DNA from: Lentilactobacillus kefiri | Lineage (GTDB): Bacteria > Bacillota > Bacilli > Lactobacillales > Lactobacillaceae | Length of the DNA stretch: 64,000 bases | Direction of reading: 5' to 3' | NCBI RefSeq assembly: GCF_007989105.1 | Contig: NZ_BJVK01000005.1 | Span: 36,278-100,277 of the forward strand | Position numbers and translations under genes: made by a program | Notes under the pieces: generated by a model | What the model was told of the DNA's origin: nothing | The model's database searches: none | What the model saw: only the letters and a program-made list of their open reading frames with translations | Shown: positions 28,887 through 37,361 of the stretch, piece by piece | Position numbering within the stretch: position 1 is the first letter of the stretch | How the letters are laid out: every line of letters begins with the position of its first letter

Positions 28887-29168
28887 ATGACATTAGATAT
28901 TCAACCAACAACTGGATTGATCGTTTATCTGCATTCTATTCGTCATTCCAAAAATCTTAAGTCATATGGCAGACTCTATTATGTGTCCAAACGGATGCGT
29001 TATGGCTTGATCTATGTTAATAAAGATGAAGAAGAAGCGATTACCAAAAAGTTGTCCTCACAAAATTACGTTAAACAGGTTGTACCATCACATTTGAATG
29101 AACTCGTTCATGAAGTGGAAGGTAAAACTGATTTGGATGATGACGATTTGTCAGATGAAGATTATTAA
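28887..29168 (+). CDS. YlbG family protein (UPF0298)
   Basis: A 93-aa cytosolic protein of the conserved YlbG/UPF0298 family. It has the typical core LIVYLHSIRHSKNLKSYGRL and VSKRMRYGLIYVN, with an acidic tail (DLDDDDLSDEDY). The function is unknown. It lies between ftsW and rsmD, the standard Bacillus ylbG-ylbH-coaD order, with AAAGGAG before its start. Confidence 0.93.
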   Translation: MTLDIQPTTGLIVYLHSIRHSKNLKSYGRLYYVSKRMRYGLIYVNKDEEEAITKKLSSQNYVKQVVPSHLNELVHEVEGKTDLDDDDLSDEDY

Positions 29169-29182
29169 AGTTGAGGTAAGCT

Positions 29183-29746
29183 ATGAGAATTGTATCCGGT
29201 AAATATGGTGGTATTCGATTAAATCCGGTAAAGAGTGATAAGACTCGGCCAACCACTGATAAGGTGAAGGAATCGCTGTTCAGCATGACCGGCCCTTATT
29301 ACCAAGGTGGTAAATTTCTGGATCTTTTCGCCGGTTCCGGAGCTGTCGGAATTGAAGCTGTCTCCAGAGGGATGGATCGTGCAGTTTTGGTTGATCGTCA
29401 GTATCAGGCAATCAAGACAATCAAAGAAAATATTGAAAAGATCCATGCTGAAGATCAATTTGACGTCATTAAAGGCAACGCCGAGTCGGTCTTGAAGCAA
29501 TTAGCTGAAAATAACGTTCAGTTCGACATGGTATTTCTTGATCCGCCATATAAGCTTCAAAAAATTGTGAAAACTTTAGGTGATTTAAAGGCGCTCAATC
29601 TTCTTAACAAGGGTGCAGTGATTGTTTGTGAGACAGACAACCATACTGAATTACCTGAAACACTTGAGGGCTTTCAAGCGACCAAGCAAAAAAATTATGG
29701 GCTGACCAATTTAACGATTTATGACTATCAAATGGGGAATGAATAA
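29183..29746 (+). CDS. rsmD: 16S rRNA (guanine-N2) methyltransferase RsmD
   Basis: SAM-dependent enzyme that methylates G966 (E. coli numbering) of 16S rRNA. SAM-binding motif FLDLFAGSGAVGIEAVSRG and catalytic FLDPPYKL are intact. The 187-aa length is usual. Its stop overlaps the coaD start by one base. Confidence 0.95.
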   Translation: MRIVSGKYGGIRLNPVKSDKTRPTTDKVKESLFSMTGPYYQGGKFLDLFAGSGAVGIEAVSRGMDRAVLVDRQYQAIKTIKENIEKIHAEDQFDVIKGNAESVLKQLAENNVQFDMVFLDPPYKLQKIVKTLGDLKALNLLNKGAVIVCETDNHTELPETLEGFQATKQKNYGLTNLTIYDYQMGNE

Positions 29747-30222
29747 TGACAAAAGCTTTATATGCAGGAAGTTTTGACCCAATTACGTTTGGCCACATTG
29801 ACGTTATTAAACGTGCCAGTCGGATGTTTGACAAGGTCTACGTTGCCATTAGTATTAATACGCATAAGCATGCTTTGTTTACCGATGAGGAACGAGCAGA
29901 CTTTGCCAGACAGGCCTTGGCGGGAATTGAAAACGTTAAGGTCTTGGTGTCTGAAGAATTGACGGTTAAGCTTGCTCAAAGTATTGGGGCAACTGTATTG
30001 GTTCGCGGCGTGCGGGGCGGTAGTGATTTGGATTCTGAAATGTCGATTGCCGGATTGAACGAAAAATTGGACAATCATATTCAAACAATTTTTATTCCAA
30101 CCGCTGCCAATTACCGTGATCTTTCATCCAGCATGATTAAAGAAATTGCCAAATTCCATGGTAGTGTTGATAAATTTGTTCCAGAACCGGTGGTAAGGGC
30201 TTTGAACGAAAAGTACCGGTAA
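29746..30222 (+). CDS. coaD: Phosphopantetheine adenylyltransferase
   Basis: Joins 4'-phosphopantetheine and ATP to give dephospho-CoA in CoA synthesis. The nucleotidyltransferase motif YAGSFDPITFGHIDVI (residues 5-20) and the late ANYRDLSSSMIKEIA block are intact; 158 aa is normal. It is translationally coupled to rsmD and followed by the protease gene 28 bp on. Confidence 0.96.
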   Translation: MTKALYAGSFDPITFGHIDVIKRASRMFDKVYVAISINTHKHALFTDEERADFARQALAGIENVKVLVSEELTVKLAQSIGATVLVRGVRGGSDLDSEMSIAGLNEKLDNHIQTIFIPTAANYRDLSSSMIKEIAKFHGSVDKFVPEPVVRALNEKYR

Positions 30223-30250
30223 TAAAATCCTGTAAGAGAGTGGTGGACTG

Positions 30251-31288
30251 ATGAAAAAGTGGTTAAAAAAGTATCTAATCTGGTTTGCCATTTTAATTTT
30301 TATAGCAATTGGCTTCTTGTGGCCGCTTCCCAACTATATTGAGGGACCCGGGGATGCTGCCAATTTGAGTAAAATTGTCAACATTAAGAACCATCCCGAC
30401 AAGCATAAGGGCCAATTCATGCTGATGTCGGTCAGTATTGCCCAGGCAAGGCCGTTTACATATCTCTATGCAAAGTTGAACCCATACTATTCAATCGAGC
30501 CTGAGGAAGCTGTTACGGGCGGTCAGGACATGAAAGAATATAGTAAAGTTCAACAGATTTACATGGATGGGTCCATTAATAGTGCAATTTACACCGCCTA
30601 TCATCAGGCACATAAAGCCGTCAAGATTCAATATCGAGGCATTTATGTCATGAGCGTGATGAAGAACTCGAAGTTTAAAAATAAGCTGAGAGTGGGCGAC
30701 GTGGTTGTTGCTTTGGATGGCCATCATTTCAAAAGTTCGCTGGGCTTCATTAAATACGTGAAGCAGCAAAAGTATGGTCAAAAACTGACGGTCACATACA
30801 AACGAAACGGTAAGCTGCACAAAGTAACGGAACCACTCGGAATGATTTCCAAGCATCGAGCCGGAATTGGTATTTCACTAACTGATGATATTCAAGTTAA
30901 GCCGGCCATTCCAATTAAAGTGAATCCCGGTCAAGTTGGTGGGCCGTCAGGCGGGTTAATGTTCTCGCTTCAAATTTATAGTCAATTGACTAACAAAAAT
31001 TTGCGGCATGGTCAAAAAGTTGCCGGAACTGGTACCGTTGACGGATTGGGAAACGTTGGTGAAATTGGTGGGATTGATAAGAAAGTGATCACCGCTAAGA
31101 AACATGGTGCCAAGATTTTCCTTGCGCCATATGTCAAACCGACAAAATATATTTTGAAGTATGAAGAGGACCATAAGACCAACTATCAACTGGCTAAAGC
31201 AACCGCTAAAAAATATGCGCCTTCAATGAAAGTGATCCCGGTTAAAACATTTGACCAGGCAGTTTCAGCATTGGAGAAAAATAAATAG
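30251..31288 (+). CDS. SepM/YlbL-like PDZ and Lon-type membrane protease
   Basis: A 345-aa protein with one N-terminal membrane anchor (about residues 7-27). A PDZ domain follows (about 120-200, KLRVGDVVVALDGHHFKS) and then a Lon-type serine protease domain. The catalytic Ser is in GGPSGGLMFSLQ and the Lys in GEIGGIDKKVITAKK. Members include SepM of Streptococcus mutans, which trims the competence peptide, and B. subtilis YlbL, which acts on the division inhibitor YneA. Here it lies between coaD and the com operon, so a link to either role is only suggestive. Confidence 0.93.
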   Translation: MKKWLKKYLIWFAILIFIAIGFLWPLPNYIEGPGDAANLSKIVNIKNHPDKHKGQFMLMSVSIAQARPFTYLYAKLNPYYSIEPEEAVTGGQDMKEYSKVQQIYMDGSINSAIYTAYHQAHKAVKIQYRGIYVMSVMKNSKFKNKLRVGDVVVALDGHHFKSSLGFIKYVKQQKYGQKLTVTYKRNGKLHKVTEPLGMISKHRAGIGISLTDDIQVKPAIPIKVNPGQVGGPSGGLMFSLQIYSQLTNKNLRHGQKVAGTGTVDGLGNVGEIGGIDKKVITAKKHGAKIFLAPYVKPTKYILKYEEDHKTNYQLAKATAKKYAPSMKVIPVKTFDQAVSALEKNK

Positions 31289-31295
31289 GATTTTC

Positions 31296-31327
31296 AAAAA
31301 AGGGTTAGATAAACTAATCCTTTTTTT
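31296..31327 (+). terminator. Rho-independent terminator
   Basis: AAAAAGGGTTAG and CTAATCCTTTTTTT form a stem with one wobble pair, dividing the protease gene from comEA. Confidence 0.85.
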
Positions 31328-31357
31328 CGTATGTACATTTTAGAAGGGAGGTACAGC

Positions 31358-32092
31358 ATGGATAGGATACGTGAGTTCATTGATGAATATCTTTATCAGA
31401 TACTAATTGGTTTGGTGGCAGTCATTGTTATTTTTATGTTTGTGATTGGTGGAATGCTTGTTGGTAAAAGAAGTGACTCATCCCCCAGTGACGATCAAGC
31501 GGTCGTCAGAAGTTCAAGTACATCTGAAGCAGACGCCGGTTCAACATCTGAATCAGCATCGCAACAGCAGCCCAAACAAGTCGCCTCAGGGGCAAATCAG
31601 CAAATGTACGTTGACGTTAAAGGAGCCGTTAAGAACCCCGGGGTTTACCAAGTGAGCGCCAATATGCGGGTCGTAGATGCGATTGATTTGGCTGGCGGAT
31701 ATAACCGATCAGCAGATAAGAAGAAAATTAATCTCGCTCAAAAATTGACCGATCAGCAAGTTATCTATGTCCCCATTCGGGGTGAAAAGGGCAGTCCGGT
31801 TACTTCAACCGTTCAGGCCGCACCGTCTACACCGGCGGACATAGGGGATGCCTCAGCAGCCGATTCAGCCGCTGGCACAGATTCATCGGCTGCGGGTTCT
31901 CAACAAATTAATTTGAATACTGCTGATAAAACCAAGCTCCAAGAGTTGACCGGAATTGGCGAGAAAAAAGCCGATCAGATCATTGCTTATCGCCAAGCTC
32001 ATGGTCAATTTAAAAATATTGAAGAACTAAAAGAAGTTCCGGGATTTGGTGACAAAACCTTTGCTAATCTAAAATCTTCAATTTGCGTATAG
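31358..32092 (+). CDS. comEA: Competence protein ComEA (DNA receptor)
   Basis: Membrane-anchored double-stranded DNA receptor for transformation, 244 aa. It has one membrane segment (about residues 11-33), a Ser/Gln-rich linker, an SLBB-type domain (MYVDVKGAVKNPGVYQV, about 81-140), a second Ala/Ser-rich linker, and C-terminal helix-hairpin-helix repeats (INLNTADKTKLQELTGIGEK) that bind DNA. The ATG at 31358 follows GGGAGG. It is intact and heads comEA-comEB-comEC-holA. Confidence 0.95.
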   Translation: MDRIREFIDEYLYQILIGLVAVIVIFMFVIGGMLVGKRSDSSPSDDQAVVRSSSTSEADAGSTSESASQQQPKQVASGANQQMYVDVKGAVKNPGVYQVSANMRVVDAIDLAGGYNRSADKKKINLAQKLTDQQVIYVPIRGEKGSPVTSTVQAAPSTPADIGDASAADSAAGTDSSAAGSQQINLNTADKTKLQELTGIGEKKADQIIAYRQAHGQFKNIEELKEVPGFGDKTFANLKSSICV

Positions 32093-32143
32093 CCCAAATT
32101 GTAAAATTGAGATATGATTTACACCAGAGAAGGTGGAATGAAA

Positions 32144-32620
32144 ATGGATAAGCGAATTAAATGGGACCAATATTTTATGATGCAGGCCGTCTTATTAGCT
32201 TCAAGAAGTACCTGTGAACGACTATCTGTCGGTGCGGTGATTGTTAGAGATAAGCGCATCATTGCTGGTGGATATAATGGATCGGTTGCAGGTGACGATC
32301 ACTGTATCGACGTTGGCTGTTATTTGGAGGATGGTCATTGTGTCAGGACAATTCATGCAGAAATGAACGCAATTCTGCAATGTGCCAAATTTGGCGAGCC
32401 GACTGACAATGCTGAAATTTATGTGACTGATTTTCCCTGCCTTCAATGTACCAAGATGTTGTTGCAGGCTGGCATCACCAAGATCAATTACTTAAGAAAT
32501 TACCATAATAATGAATATGCACAAAAATTAATTCGTTTGAAGAATATTGAATTAAACAAAATTAAGTTGACTCAATCCGATATGGACAGAGTGCCATTCG
32601 GATCCTATCTGTCTGATTAA
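32144..32620 (+). CDS. comEB: ComEB/dCMP deaminase family protein
   Basis: Zinc-dependent cytidine/deoxycytidylate deaminase fold, 158 aa. The zinc site is complete: HAEMNAIL with catalytic Glu, and FPCLQCTK. The family supplies dUMP; in B. subtilis comEB is cotranscribed with the DNA-uptake genes but not clearly needed for them. I prefer ATG 32144, 7 nt after AGGTGG; ATG 32138 is too close to that site. Confidence 0.93.
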   Translation: MDKRIKWDQYFMMQAVLLASRSTCERLSVGAVIVRDKRIIAGGYNGSVAGDDHCIDVGCYLEDGHCVRTIHAEMNAILQCAKFGEPTDNAEIYVTDFPCLQCTKMLLQAGITKINYLRNYHNNEYAQKLIRLKNIELNKIKLTQSDMDRVPFGSYLSD

Positions 32621-32658
32621 TTATTAATACAAATTGGCTCATCTTTCCGGCTGGAATC

Positions 32659-34875
32659 ATGCTGCTAATGAGCATGGCGATTTATGGGAATCACTTAATC
32701 GGCCTTGGACTATTAGTCATCCTGTGCTTGAGGATTGGATTGTTGCGCAGTCCGCAGATAATGGTTATTTGCATGATGGTGGCGATAATCTTTGCCGGAG
32801 TTTGTTGGGTTACACAACTTCAGCTTGCTCAATCCACCAATCAAAAGACACTGACCGTGAAAATATATCCTGACACTGCGAAGGTTGATGGGGCAAATTT
32901 AGCTTTTATTGCCAAGCCTGAAGGGGCGGACCAGAAGATGGTGTTCTACGCCCGACTGAAGGACAAAGGCCAGCAGCATTTGTTTATGAATGAGGTCAAA
33001 CCAATAGTGGTTGAAGCGGCTGGTAAAGTATCGGATTTTTTGCCGGCCACTAATCTGAATCAGTTTGATGCTCGCAAGTATTACCATCACCAGAAGATTT
33101 GTCACGCTTTTTTGGTGGAAAATTTTCATATTAAAGGGTCACCACCCAAGCTCTCGATTATTGATCGAATTCACATTATTCGATCAATTTTTAATCATTA
33201 CTGCGGTCGACTTCCCGAAACGTTGGGAATCTACGCGACCGGTTTGATTAGTGGTTATCGGCCAAACAATTTTTTCGATGAGATGACGGGTGTTAAAAGG
33301 TTGGGGCTTTTGCATATATTCAGTATTTCTGGAATGCATGTGGCCTATTTTCTTTCGATTATTGATCAATTGATGGCATGGTTGGGAATTTCTCGATTTC
33401 GAAAAGCTGTTATCGCCATCTTATTTTTGGGTGGATATTTTATCTTTTCCGGCGGATCCCCAGGCCTTTTACGGGCAGTCATCATGGCAATTATTGGGAT
33501 TATTAATCGCGTATTCAAGCTTGGGTTCTCACAACTTGATATTTGGAGCGGTTCATTAATGATCAATTTGCTGATTTTACCCGAGACGATGTTCCTGATG
33601 GGCGTTCAGTTAAGTTACGGACTTTCGTTGGGGTTGATTGCTTCTGAAAAATTATCTTATATCAAACAAACTGTTATTTTAAATTTACTAACTGTTCCAA
33701 TCTTGTTATTTAACATTTATGAATGGCATTTTTTGAGTGTCGCCGTTAATTTAGTTGTGCTGCCAATCTTTGGCCGCGTCATTTTCCCATTGGTGATTGT
33801 CGGCGTGGTGAGTGGCTTAGTTGGGACAATGCTCATCCGGCCAATTGACTGGTTCTTACATGTGTTTAACGATGGTTTGAATACCATTAGTCAGTTGCCG
33901 GGGATGGTGGTATTTGGCAAGCCGTCATTAATCATTGTTTTGGTGATGGTGACTTTGACGCTTCTTCTGGCAATTTCTGATCGGAGACACTCAAAGCGAA
34001 TTATGGTGGGATTGTTGTTGACTTACCTTGTTTCGTTTTGTTGGATTCACTTTCCTCGATACGGCGAGGTGACAATGTTTGATATTGGCCAAGGTGACAG
34101 CTTTTTAATTCGGGAGCCGTTTAATCGCTCCGTGACGTTGATTGACACTGGTGGAAAAGTTCAGTTTGCTTCTGAAGCATGGCAAAGGGGCACTCAAAAA
34201 TATCAAGCCAAGCGATTATCGATTAATTATTTGAAAAGTATCGGCATTTCCAAAATTGATAATTTGTGCGTCAGCCATCAGGATGCCGATCACTGTGGCG
34301 ACCTGCCGGCGTACATTCAAGAAATGGACATCGGCAGGATCCTCGTTCCGTTGGGAATGGATAAGAACCCCGGCTTTATGAAGCGAATTGCCGATCGTCG
34401 GCAAACCACCAAGCTGTTATGTGTCAATGACGAAATGCGGGTGGTGGGGCTTCCGGCTGAGATTTATCACCCATATTTAGCAGGGAAGGGTGAAAACCAT
34501 GATTCAATGGTTTTAGGCACTCAAAAGGGTGGCCTCAGCTGGCTGTTCACAGGGGACTTGGATCGGCCCGGTGAATTGGACACGATTGCCCGTCACCATG
34601 GATTGACTGCGGATGTTTTGAAGGTTGGCCATCACGGAAGCAAGACTGCTTCAGACCCGCAATTTATTTCCGCCATCAAGCCGCGGATTGCTTTGATTTC
34701 TGCCGGCCGAAACAATCGTTATGGGCATCCCAATGATGAAACCTTGGTGACACTCAAACAGCATAACGTCAGAATTTATAATACCCAAAAACAGGGTATG
34801 GTAAGATATATTTATCGAAACAATACCGGACATTTTAAAACTGTCTTGAAAGGCAATGAAGGGAACCTAGAATGA
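32659..34875 (+). CDS. comEC: DNA internalization protein ComEC/Rec2
   Basis: Membrane channel for single-stranded DNA uptake, 738 aa as called. N-terminal membrane segments and an OB-like region are followed by the Competence domain (ISGMHVAYFLSIIDQL, GSPGLLRAVIMA) and a C-terminal metallo-beta-lactamase domain (TMFDIGQGDSFL, CVSHQDADHCGDL, VGHHGSKTASDP), all motifs intact. The ATG at 32659 has only a weak ribosome site. The frame is open back to 32617 and reads like family sequence (NWLIFPAGI), so a non-standard upstream start is possible. The stop overlaps holA by 4 nt. Confidence 0.93.
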   Translation: MLLMSMAIYGNHLIGLGLLVILCLRIGLLRSPQIMVICMMVAIIFAGVCWVTQLQLAQSTNQKTLTVKIYPDTAKVDGANLAFIAKPEGADQKMVFYARLKDKGQQHLFMNEVKPIVVEAAGKVSDFLPATNLNQFDARKYYHHQKICHAFLVENFHIKGSPPKLSIIDRIHIIRSIFNHYCGRLPETLGIYATGLISGYRPNNFFDEMTGVKRLGLLHIFSISGMHVAYFLSIIDQLMAWLGISRFRKAVIAILFLGGYFIFSGGSPGLLRAVIMAIIGIINRVFKLGFSQLDIWSGSLMINLLILPETMFLMGVQLSYGLSLGLIASEKLSYIKQTVILNLLTVPILLFNIYEWHFLSVAVNLVVLPIFGRVIFPLVIVGVVSGLVGTMLIRPIDWFLHVFNDGLNTISQLPGMVVFGKPSLIIVLVMVTLTLLLAISDRRHSKRIMVGLLLTYLVSFCWIHFPRYGEVTMFDIGQGDSFLIREPFNRSVTLIDTGGKVQFASEAWQRGTQKYQAKRLSINYLKSIGISKIDNLCVSHQDADHCGDLPAYIQEMDIGRILVPLGMDKNPGFMKRIADRRQTTKLLCVNDEMRVVGLPAEIYHPYLAGKGENHDSMVLGTQKGGLSWLFTGDLDRPGELDTIARHHGLTADVLKVGHHGSKTASDPQFISAIKPRIALISAGRNNRYGHPNDETLVTLKQHNVRIYNTQKQGMVRYIYRNNTGHFKTVLKGNEGNLE

Positions 34876-35897
34876 ATTATTCGCAATTAATAAAACAATT
34901 AAATGCTGGAACTGCCGATCCGGTATATTTGATTATGGGTGACCAGGAATATCTCTCCCAACAAATCAAAAATGCATTCACAAACATTATCCCCGATAGT
35001 GAACGGTCAATGAATATTGGCAGCTATGACATGGAAGATACGACCATCTCGGCTGCTGTGGAGGACGCAATCTCCGTGCCGTTTTTTGGTGAGCGGCGGT
35101 TGGTGATGATTAACCGGCCATACTTTTTAACCGGAATGAGAACCAAGTCTAAAATTGATCAGAACATTGACGATTTTCTTGAGTATTTGAAACATCCCGA
35201 GAAATCCACTGTCATGGTGATATTTGCGCCCTATGACAAGCTGGATTCACGGAAGAAAATTACCAAGGCTCTCAAGAAGGTTGCGGTGACTGTCGAAATT
35301 GGCAGTCTTCGCGAACGTGAAATCAAACAGCTGGTTACCGATAAGATCACTTCGGAAGGATTTAAGATTAATCAAGATGCATTGGACCGAATGGTCGAGT
35401 TAACCGGCGGTAAGCTGACTTCGATGATGAGCGACCTTCCCAAATTATTTTTATATAATAATGATACTAAAGTGATTGATATTGATTCGGTCAATGGCCT
35501 TGTCAGTCGATCAATGGAACAGAATGTTTTTGATCTGGTTAACAGCGTGCTGAAGAAGAATGCCAAGCAGTCAATGGATATTTATCATCAGCTGCTTTTG
35601 GAAAATGATGAGCCGATCCGAATCAACGCGGTCTTGATCCAGCAGTTTCGGCTTTTACTGCAGGTGATGATCCTTCAAAAGCACGGCTACTCCCAGGGGA
35701 ATCTGGCATCAACCCTGAAAGTTCATCCTTATCGGGTTAAGCTCGCAATGCAGACTGTGAGAAAGTTTAGTTATGGTCAGCTGAGGGATGCCTATGTGGG
35801 TTTGGTGGATACGGAACGTCAAATGAAGTCGACCCGGCGTCCGCCAGAATTATTATTTGAATTATTTGTGCTGAAATTTATGAAAAGCGTCAGTTAG
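34872..35897 (+). CDS. holA: DNA polymerase III delta subunit
   Basis: Clamp-loader subunit that opens the beta sliding clamp, 341 aa. Typical sequences are PVYLIMGDQEYLSQQ at the start, SVPFFGERRLVMI, and the helical C-terminal collar domain (RINAVLIQQFRLLLQVMIL). ATGA overlap with comEC suggests coupling. The comEC-holA-rpsT order is standard in Firmicutes, but here an IS lies between holA and rpsT. Confidence 0.95.
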   Translation: MNYSQLIKQLNAGTADPVYLIMGDQEYLSQQIKNAFTNIIPDSERSMNIGSYDMEDTTISAAVEDAISVPFFGERRLVMINRPYFLTGMRTKSKIDQNIDDFLEYLKHPEKSTVMVIFAPYDKLDSRKKITKALKKVAVTVEIGSLREREIKQLVTDKITSEGFKINQDALDRMVELTGGKLTSMMSDLPKLFLYNNDTKVIDIDSVNGLVSRSMEQNVFDLVNSVLKKNAKQSMDIYHQLLLENDEPIRINAVLIQQFRLLLQVMILQKHGYSQGNLASTLKVHPYRVKLAMQTVRKFSYGQLRDAYVGLVDTERQMKSTRRPPELLFELFVLKFMKSVS

Positions 35898-35904
35898 AAA
35901 TACG

Positions 35905-35950
35905 AAAACAGGAGTCGGGATGCCAAATGGCAATTCCAACTCCTGTTTTT
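35905..35950. terminator. Bidirectional terminator after holA
   Basis: AAAACAGGAGT and ACTCCTGTTTTT close a stem with inner GG/CC and GCC/GGC pairs. It stops the com-holA transcript and would also stop minus-strand transcripts leaving the IS. Confidence 0.85.
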
Positions 35951-35985
35951 ATGTAAAAAAGTGTACAAAAAAAGTTGTTAGACTA

Positions 35986-36002
35986 GGGTCCGTCTGAAAA
36001 CT
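35986..36002. repeat. Terminal inverted repeat, left
   Basis: GGGTCCGTCTGAAAACT; it differs from the other end at positions 4 and 6 only. Confidence 0.88.
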
Positions 36003-36432
36003 ACTTAAGTAAGATGCAAATTGAGGCAATGTAAACCGTAGCCAGATAAACATGAGCGAGCTTATCATAACGCGTTGCAATCCTACGAAAGTTCTTCAAC
36101 TGATTGAAGAAGTTCTCAATCAAATGGCGCTCACAATAAACGTGGTAATCACAGGTCCACTTGTCTTTGGTATTTTCCTTTGGCGGAATGGTATAGACGC
36201 CTGCTTTATCTTCAATATACTGGCGAAGTTTCGCGGTGCCATAGGCTTTATCCGCGATAATATTTGATTGAGAAATATCGAAGCCTTCCAGCAACTCACT
36301 GGCAACTTGGCTATCATGTACTTGACCACCTGTTAGGCGAAAACCCAAGGGATTCCCTAATCCGTCAACGAGTGCGTGAATCTTGGTCGTTCGGCCACCT
36401 CGACTTAGTCCAATAGCTTGATTTTCGACCAT
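36001..36432 (-). CDS. IS5-family transposase, second frame (OrfB)
   Basis: A 143-aa frame with the C-terminal catalytic part of the DDE transposase: second Asp in NIIADKAYGT and Glu in RHLIENFFNQLKNFRRIATRYDK. It lies in the -1 frame relative to OrfA, and the OrfB frame stays open upstream to the A8 run. It is therefore most likely made as an OrfA-B fusion of about 257 aa by -1 slippage at A-AAA-AAA. An internal ATG (36432) has no clear ribosome site. Confidence 0.87.
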   Translation of the reverse strand: MVENQAIGLSRGGRTTKIHALVDGLGNPLGFRLTGGQVHDSQVASELLEGFDISQSNIIADKAYGTAKLRQYIEDKAGVYTIPPKENTKDKWTCDYHVYCERHLIENFFNQLKNFRRIATRYDKLAHVYLATVYIASICILLK

Positions 36433-36776
36433 ACATTCGGCGTTTTTTTTGCCCCAGTGGCCTTTTGATGCGCTCGAACGATCGTTGAATCTAAGCTCAA
36501 GTTTTCCATGTCGGGATCGTCAATCAATTCGAGAAAAACCTGTTCGAACAAGCCTGAACTTACCCAGGCTCGGAAGCGACTATACACCGTTTTCCAAGAG
36601 CCATAGCGTTCAGGTAGATCACGCCAAGGAGCCCCGCTGCGCATGAGCCAGAGGATAGCGTTGAGGGCGGTACGGTTGTCTAGGCTTGATGGACGGCCAG
36701 TCCGGTATGGCGGGAAGTATCCTTTGATTCGGTCCCACTGAGCATCTTCCAGTTCGTATCGTTTAGGTGTTGTCAT
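36405..36776 (-). CDS. IS5-family transposase, first frame (OrfA)
   Basis: A 123-aa frame with the DNA-binding N-terminal domain of the family (RYELEDAQWDRIKGYFPP, the DUF4096-like region) and LRSGAPWRDLP-type sequence. The first catalytic Asp is in LSLDSTIVRAHQKA. After the A8 run (plus-strand T8, 36443-36450) this frame continues 13 codons to a stop. The overlap with OrfB is the usual frameshift set-up of the IS427 group. Confidence 0.87.
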   Translation of the reverse strand: MTTPKRYELEDAQWDRIKGYFPPYRTGRPSSLDNRTALNAILWLMRSGAPWRDLPERYGSWKTVYSRFRAWVSSGLFEQVFLELIDDPDMENLSLDSTIVRAHQKATGAKKTPNVWSKIKLLD

Positions 36777-36821
36777 CGGAATGCCTCGATTCGTTTTTCC
36801 TCAGATTATACCTGAATTTTT

Positions 36822-36838
36822 AGTTTTCAGACAGTCCC
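36822..36838. repeat. Terminal inverted repeat, right
   Basis: Reads GGGACTGTCTGAAAACT on the minus strand; it sits upstream of the transposase start. Confidence 0.88.
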
Positions 36839-36860
36839 TAACTAACAACTGGAAAAGGTT

Positions 36861-37124
36861 TTATTTAGCTAATTTTGAAGTTAAACGTGACTTGTCACGA
36901 GCAGCCTTGTTAGCTTTGATTAAGCCCTTTGATTTTGCATGATCAATTGCGCTGATTGCGTTAATGTATAAATCCTTAGCGTCGTCAGAACCGGCAACTT
37001 GTGCCTTTTGGAACTTCTTAACTGCAGTACGGTATGCACTCAATTGAGCAGCGTTACGACGTTGTGCTTTTTCGTTGGTTTTAACACGTTCGATAGCAGA
37101 TTTGATAATTGGCATTTGACTCAC
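36861..37124 (-). CDS. rpsT: Ribosomal protein S20
   Basis: An 87-aa 16S rRNA-binding protein, very basic and helical, with the usual [17 protein letters not shown] and final helix [22 protein letters not shown] precedes the start. The stop lies 22 bp from the IS end. The native terminator is split by the element, so rpsT transcripts may run into the transposase frames on the same strand. Confidence 0.97.
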   Translation of the reverse strand: MSQMPIIKSAIERVKTNEKAQRRNAAQLSAYRTAVKKFQKAQVAGSDDAKDLYINAISAIDHAKSKGLIKANKAARDKSRLTSKLAK

Positions 37125-37361
37125 CTCCGAGTATTATTCTTAGTAAAAATTATTAAATTTCAACAAGCATCATTATACAAAAACCAGCCGACTATTGCAA
37201 CCCAAACTGCGAATGAATATTGCAAAGAGGCTTGTATTTATTAAAAGAATCCGGTATACTAACTTTTGTGTGTTGTACAAGACCTTCGACTTAGTTTGTC
37301 GGGTACCACTTCCGTTTACTCAGTTGTTGGCTTCAAAAAAATAAAAAGGTGGTTATATATT

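Larger units (their letters stand above)
35986..36838 (-). mobile_element. IS5-family insertion sequence (853 bp)
   Basis: The element has 17-bp terminal inverted repeats matching at 15 positions, a TA repeated on both sides (35984-35985 and 36839-36840), and two overlapping transposase frames on the minus strand joined by an A8 slippery run. Size, two-frame layout and DDE spacing fit the IS427-like group of IS5. It looks complete and possibly active. Confidence 0.88.
35967..36850 (-). terminator. rpsT terminator split by the IS
   Basis: GTTGTTAG (35974-35981), with A7 before it, and CTAACAAC (36842-36849) flank the IS. Without the IS and one TA they join into an 8-9 bp stem with a loop of about 5 nt. 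On the minus strand this is followed by T7, a normal Rho-independent terminator for rpsT. The element now separates the two arms by about 860 bp. Confidence 0.75.

Noticed and set aside
32634..32873. Overlapping 79-codon plus-strand frame inside comEC
   Set aside because: It is a shadow frame over the conserved comEC coding region, with no ribosome site and no family match.
31358..34875. comEA-EB-EC as evidence that the organism is naturally transformable
   Set aside because: Late competence genes are kept in many lactobacilli that are not known to transform. comG, comK/sigX and the rest are not in the window.
37262..37361. rpsO leader as an S15-binding riboregulator
   Set aside because: Only a 4-bp hairpin is evident by eye. 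Without covariance analysis I cannot call the known S15 element.
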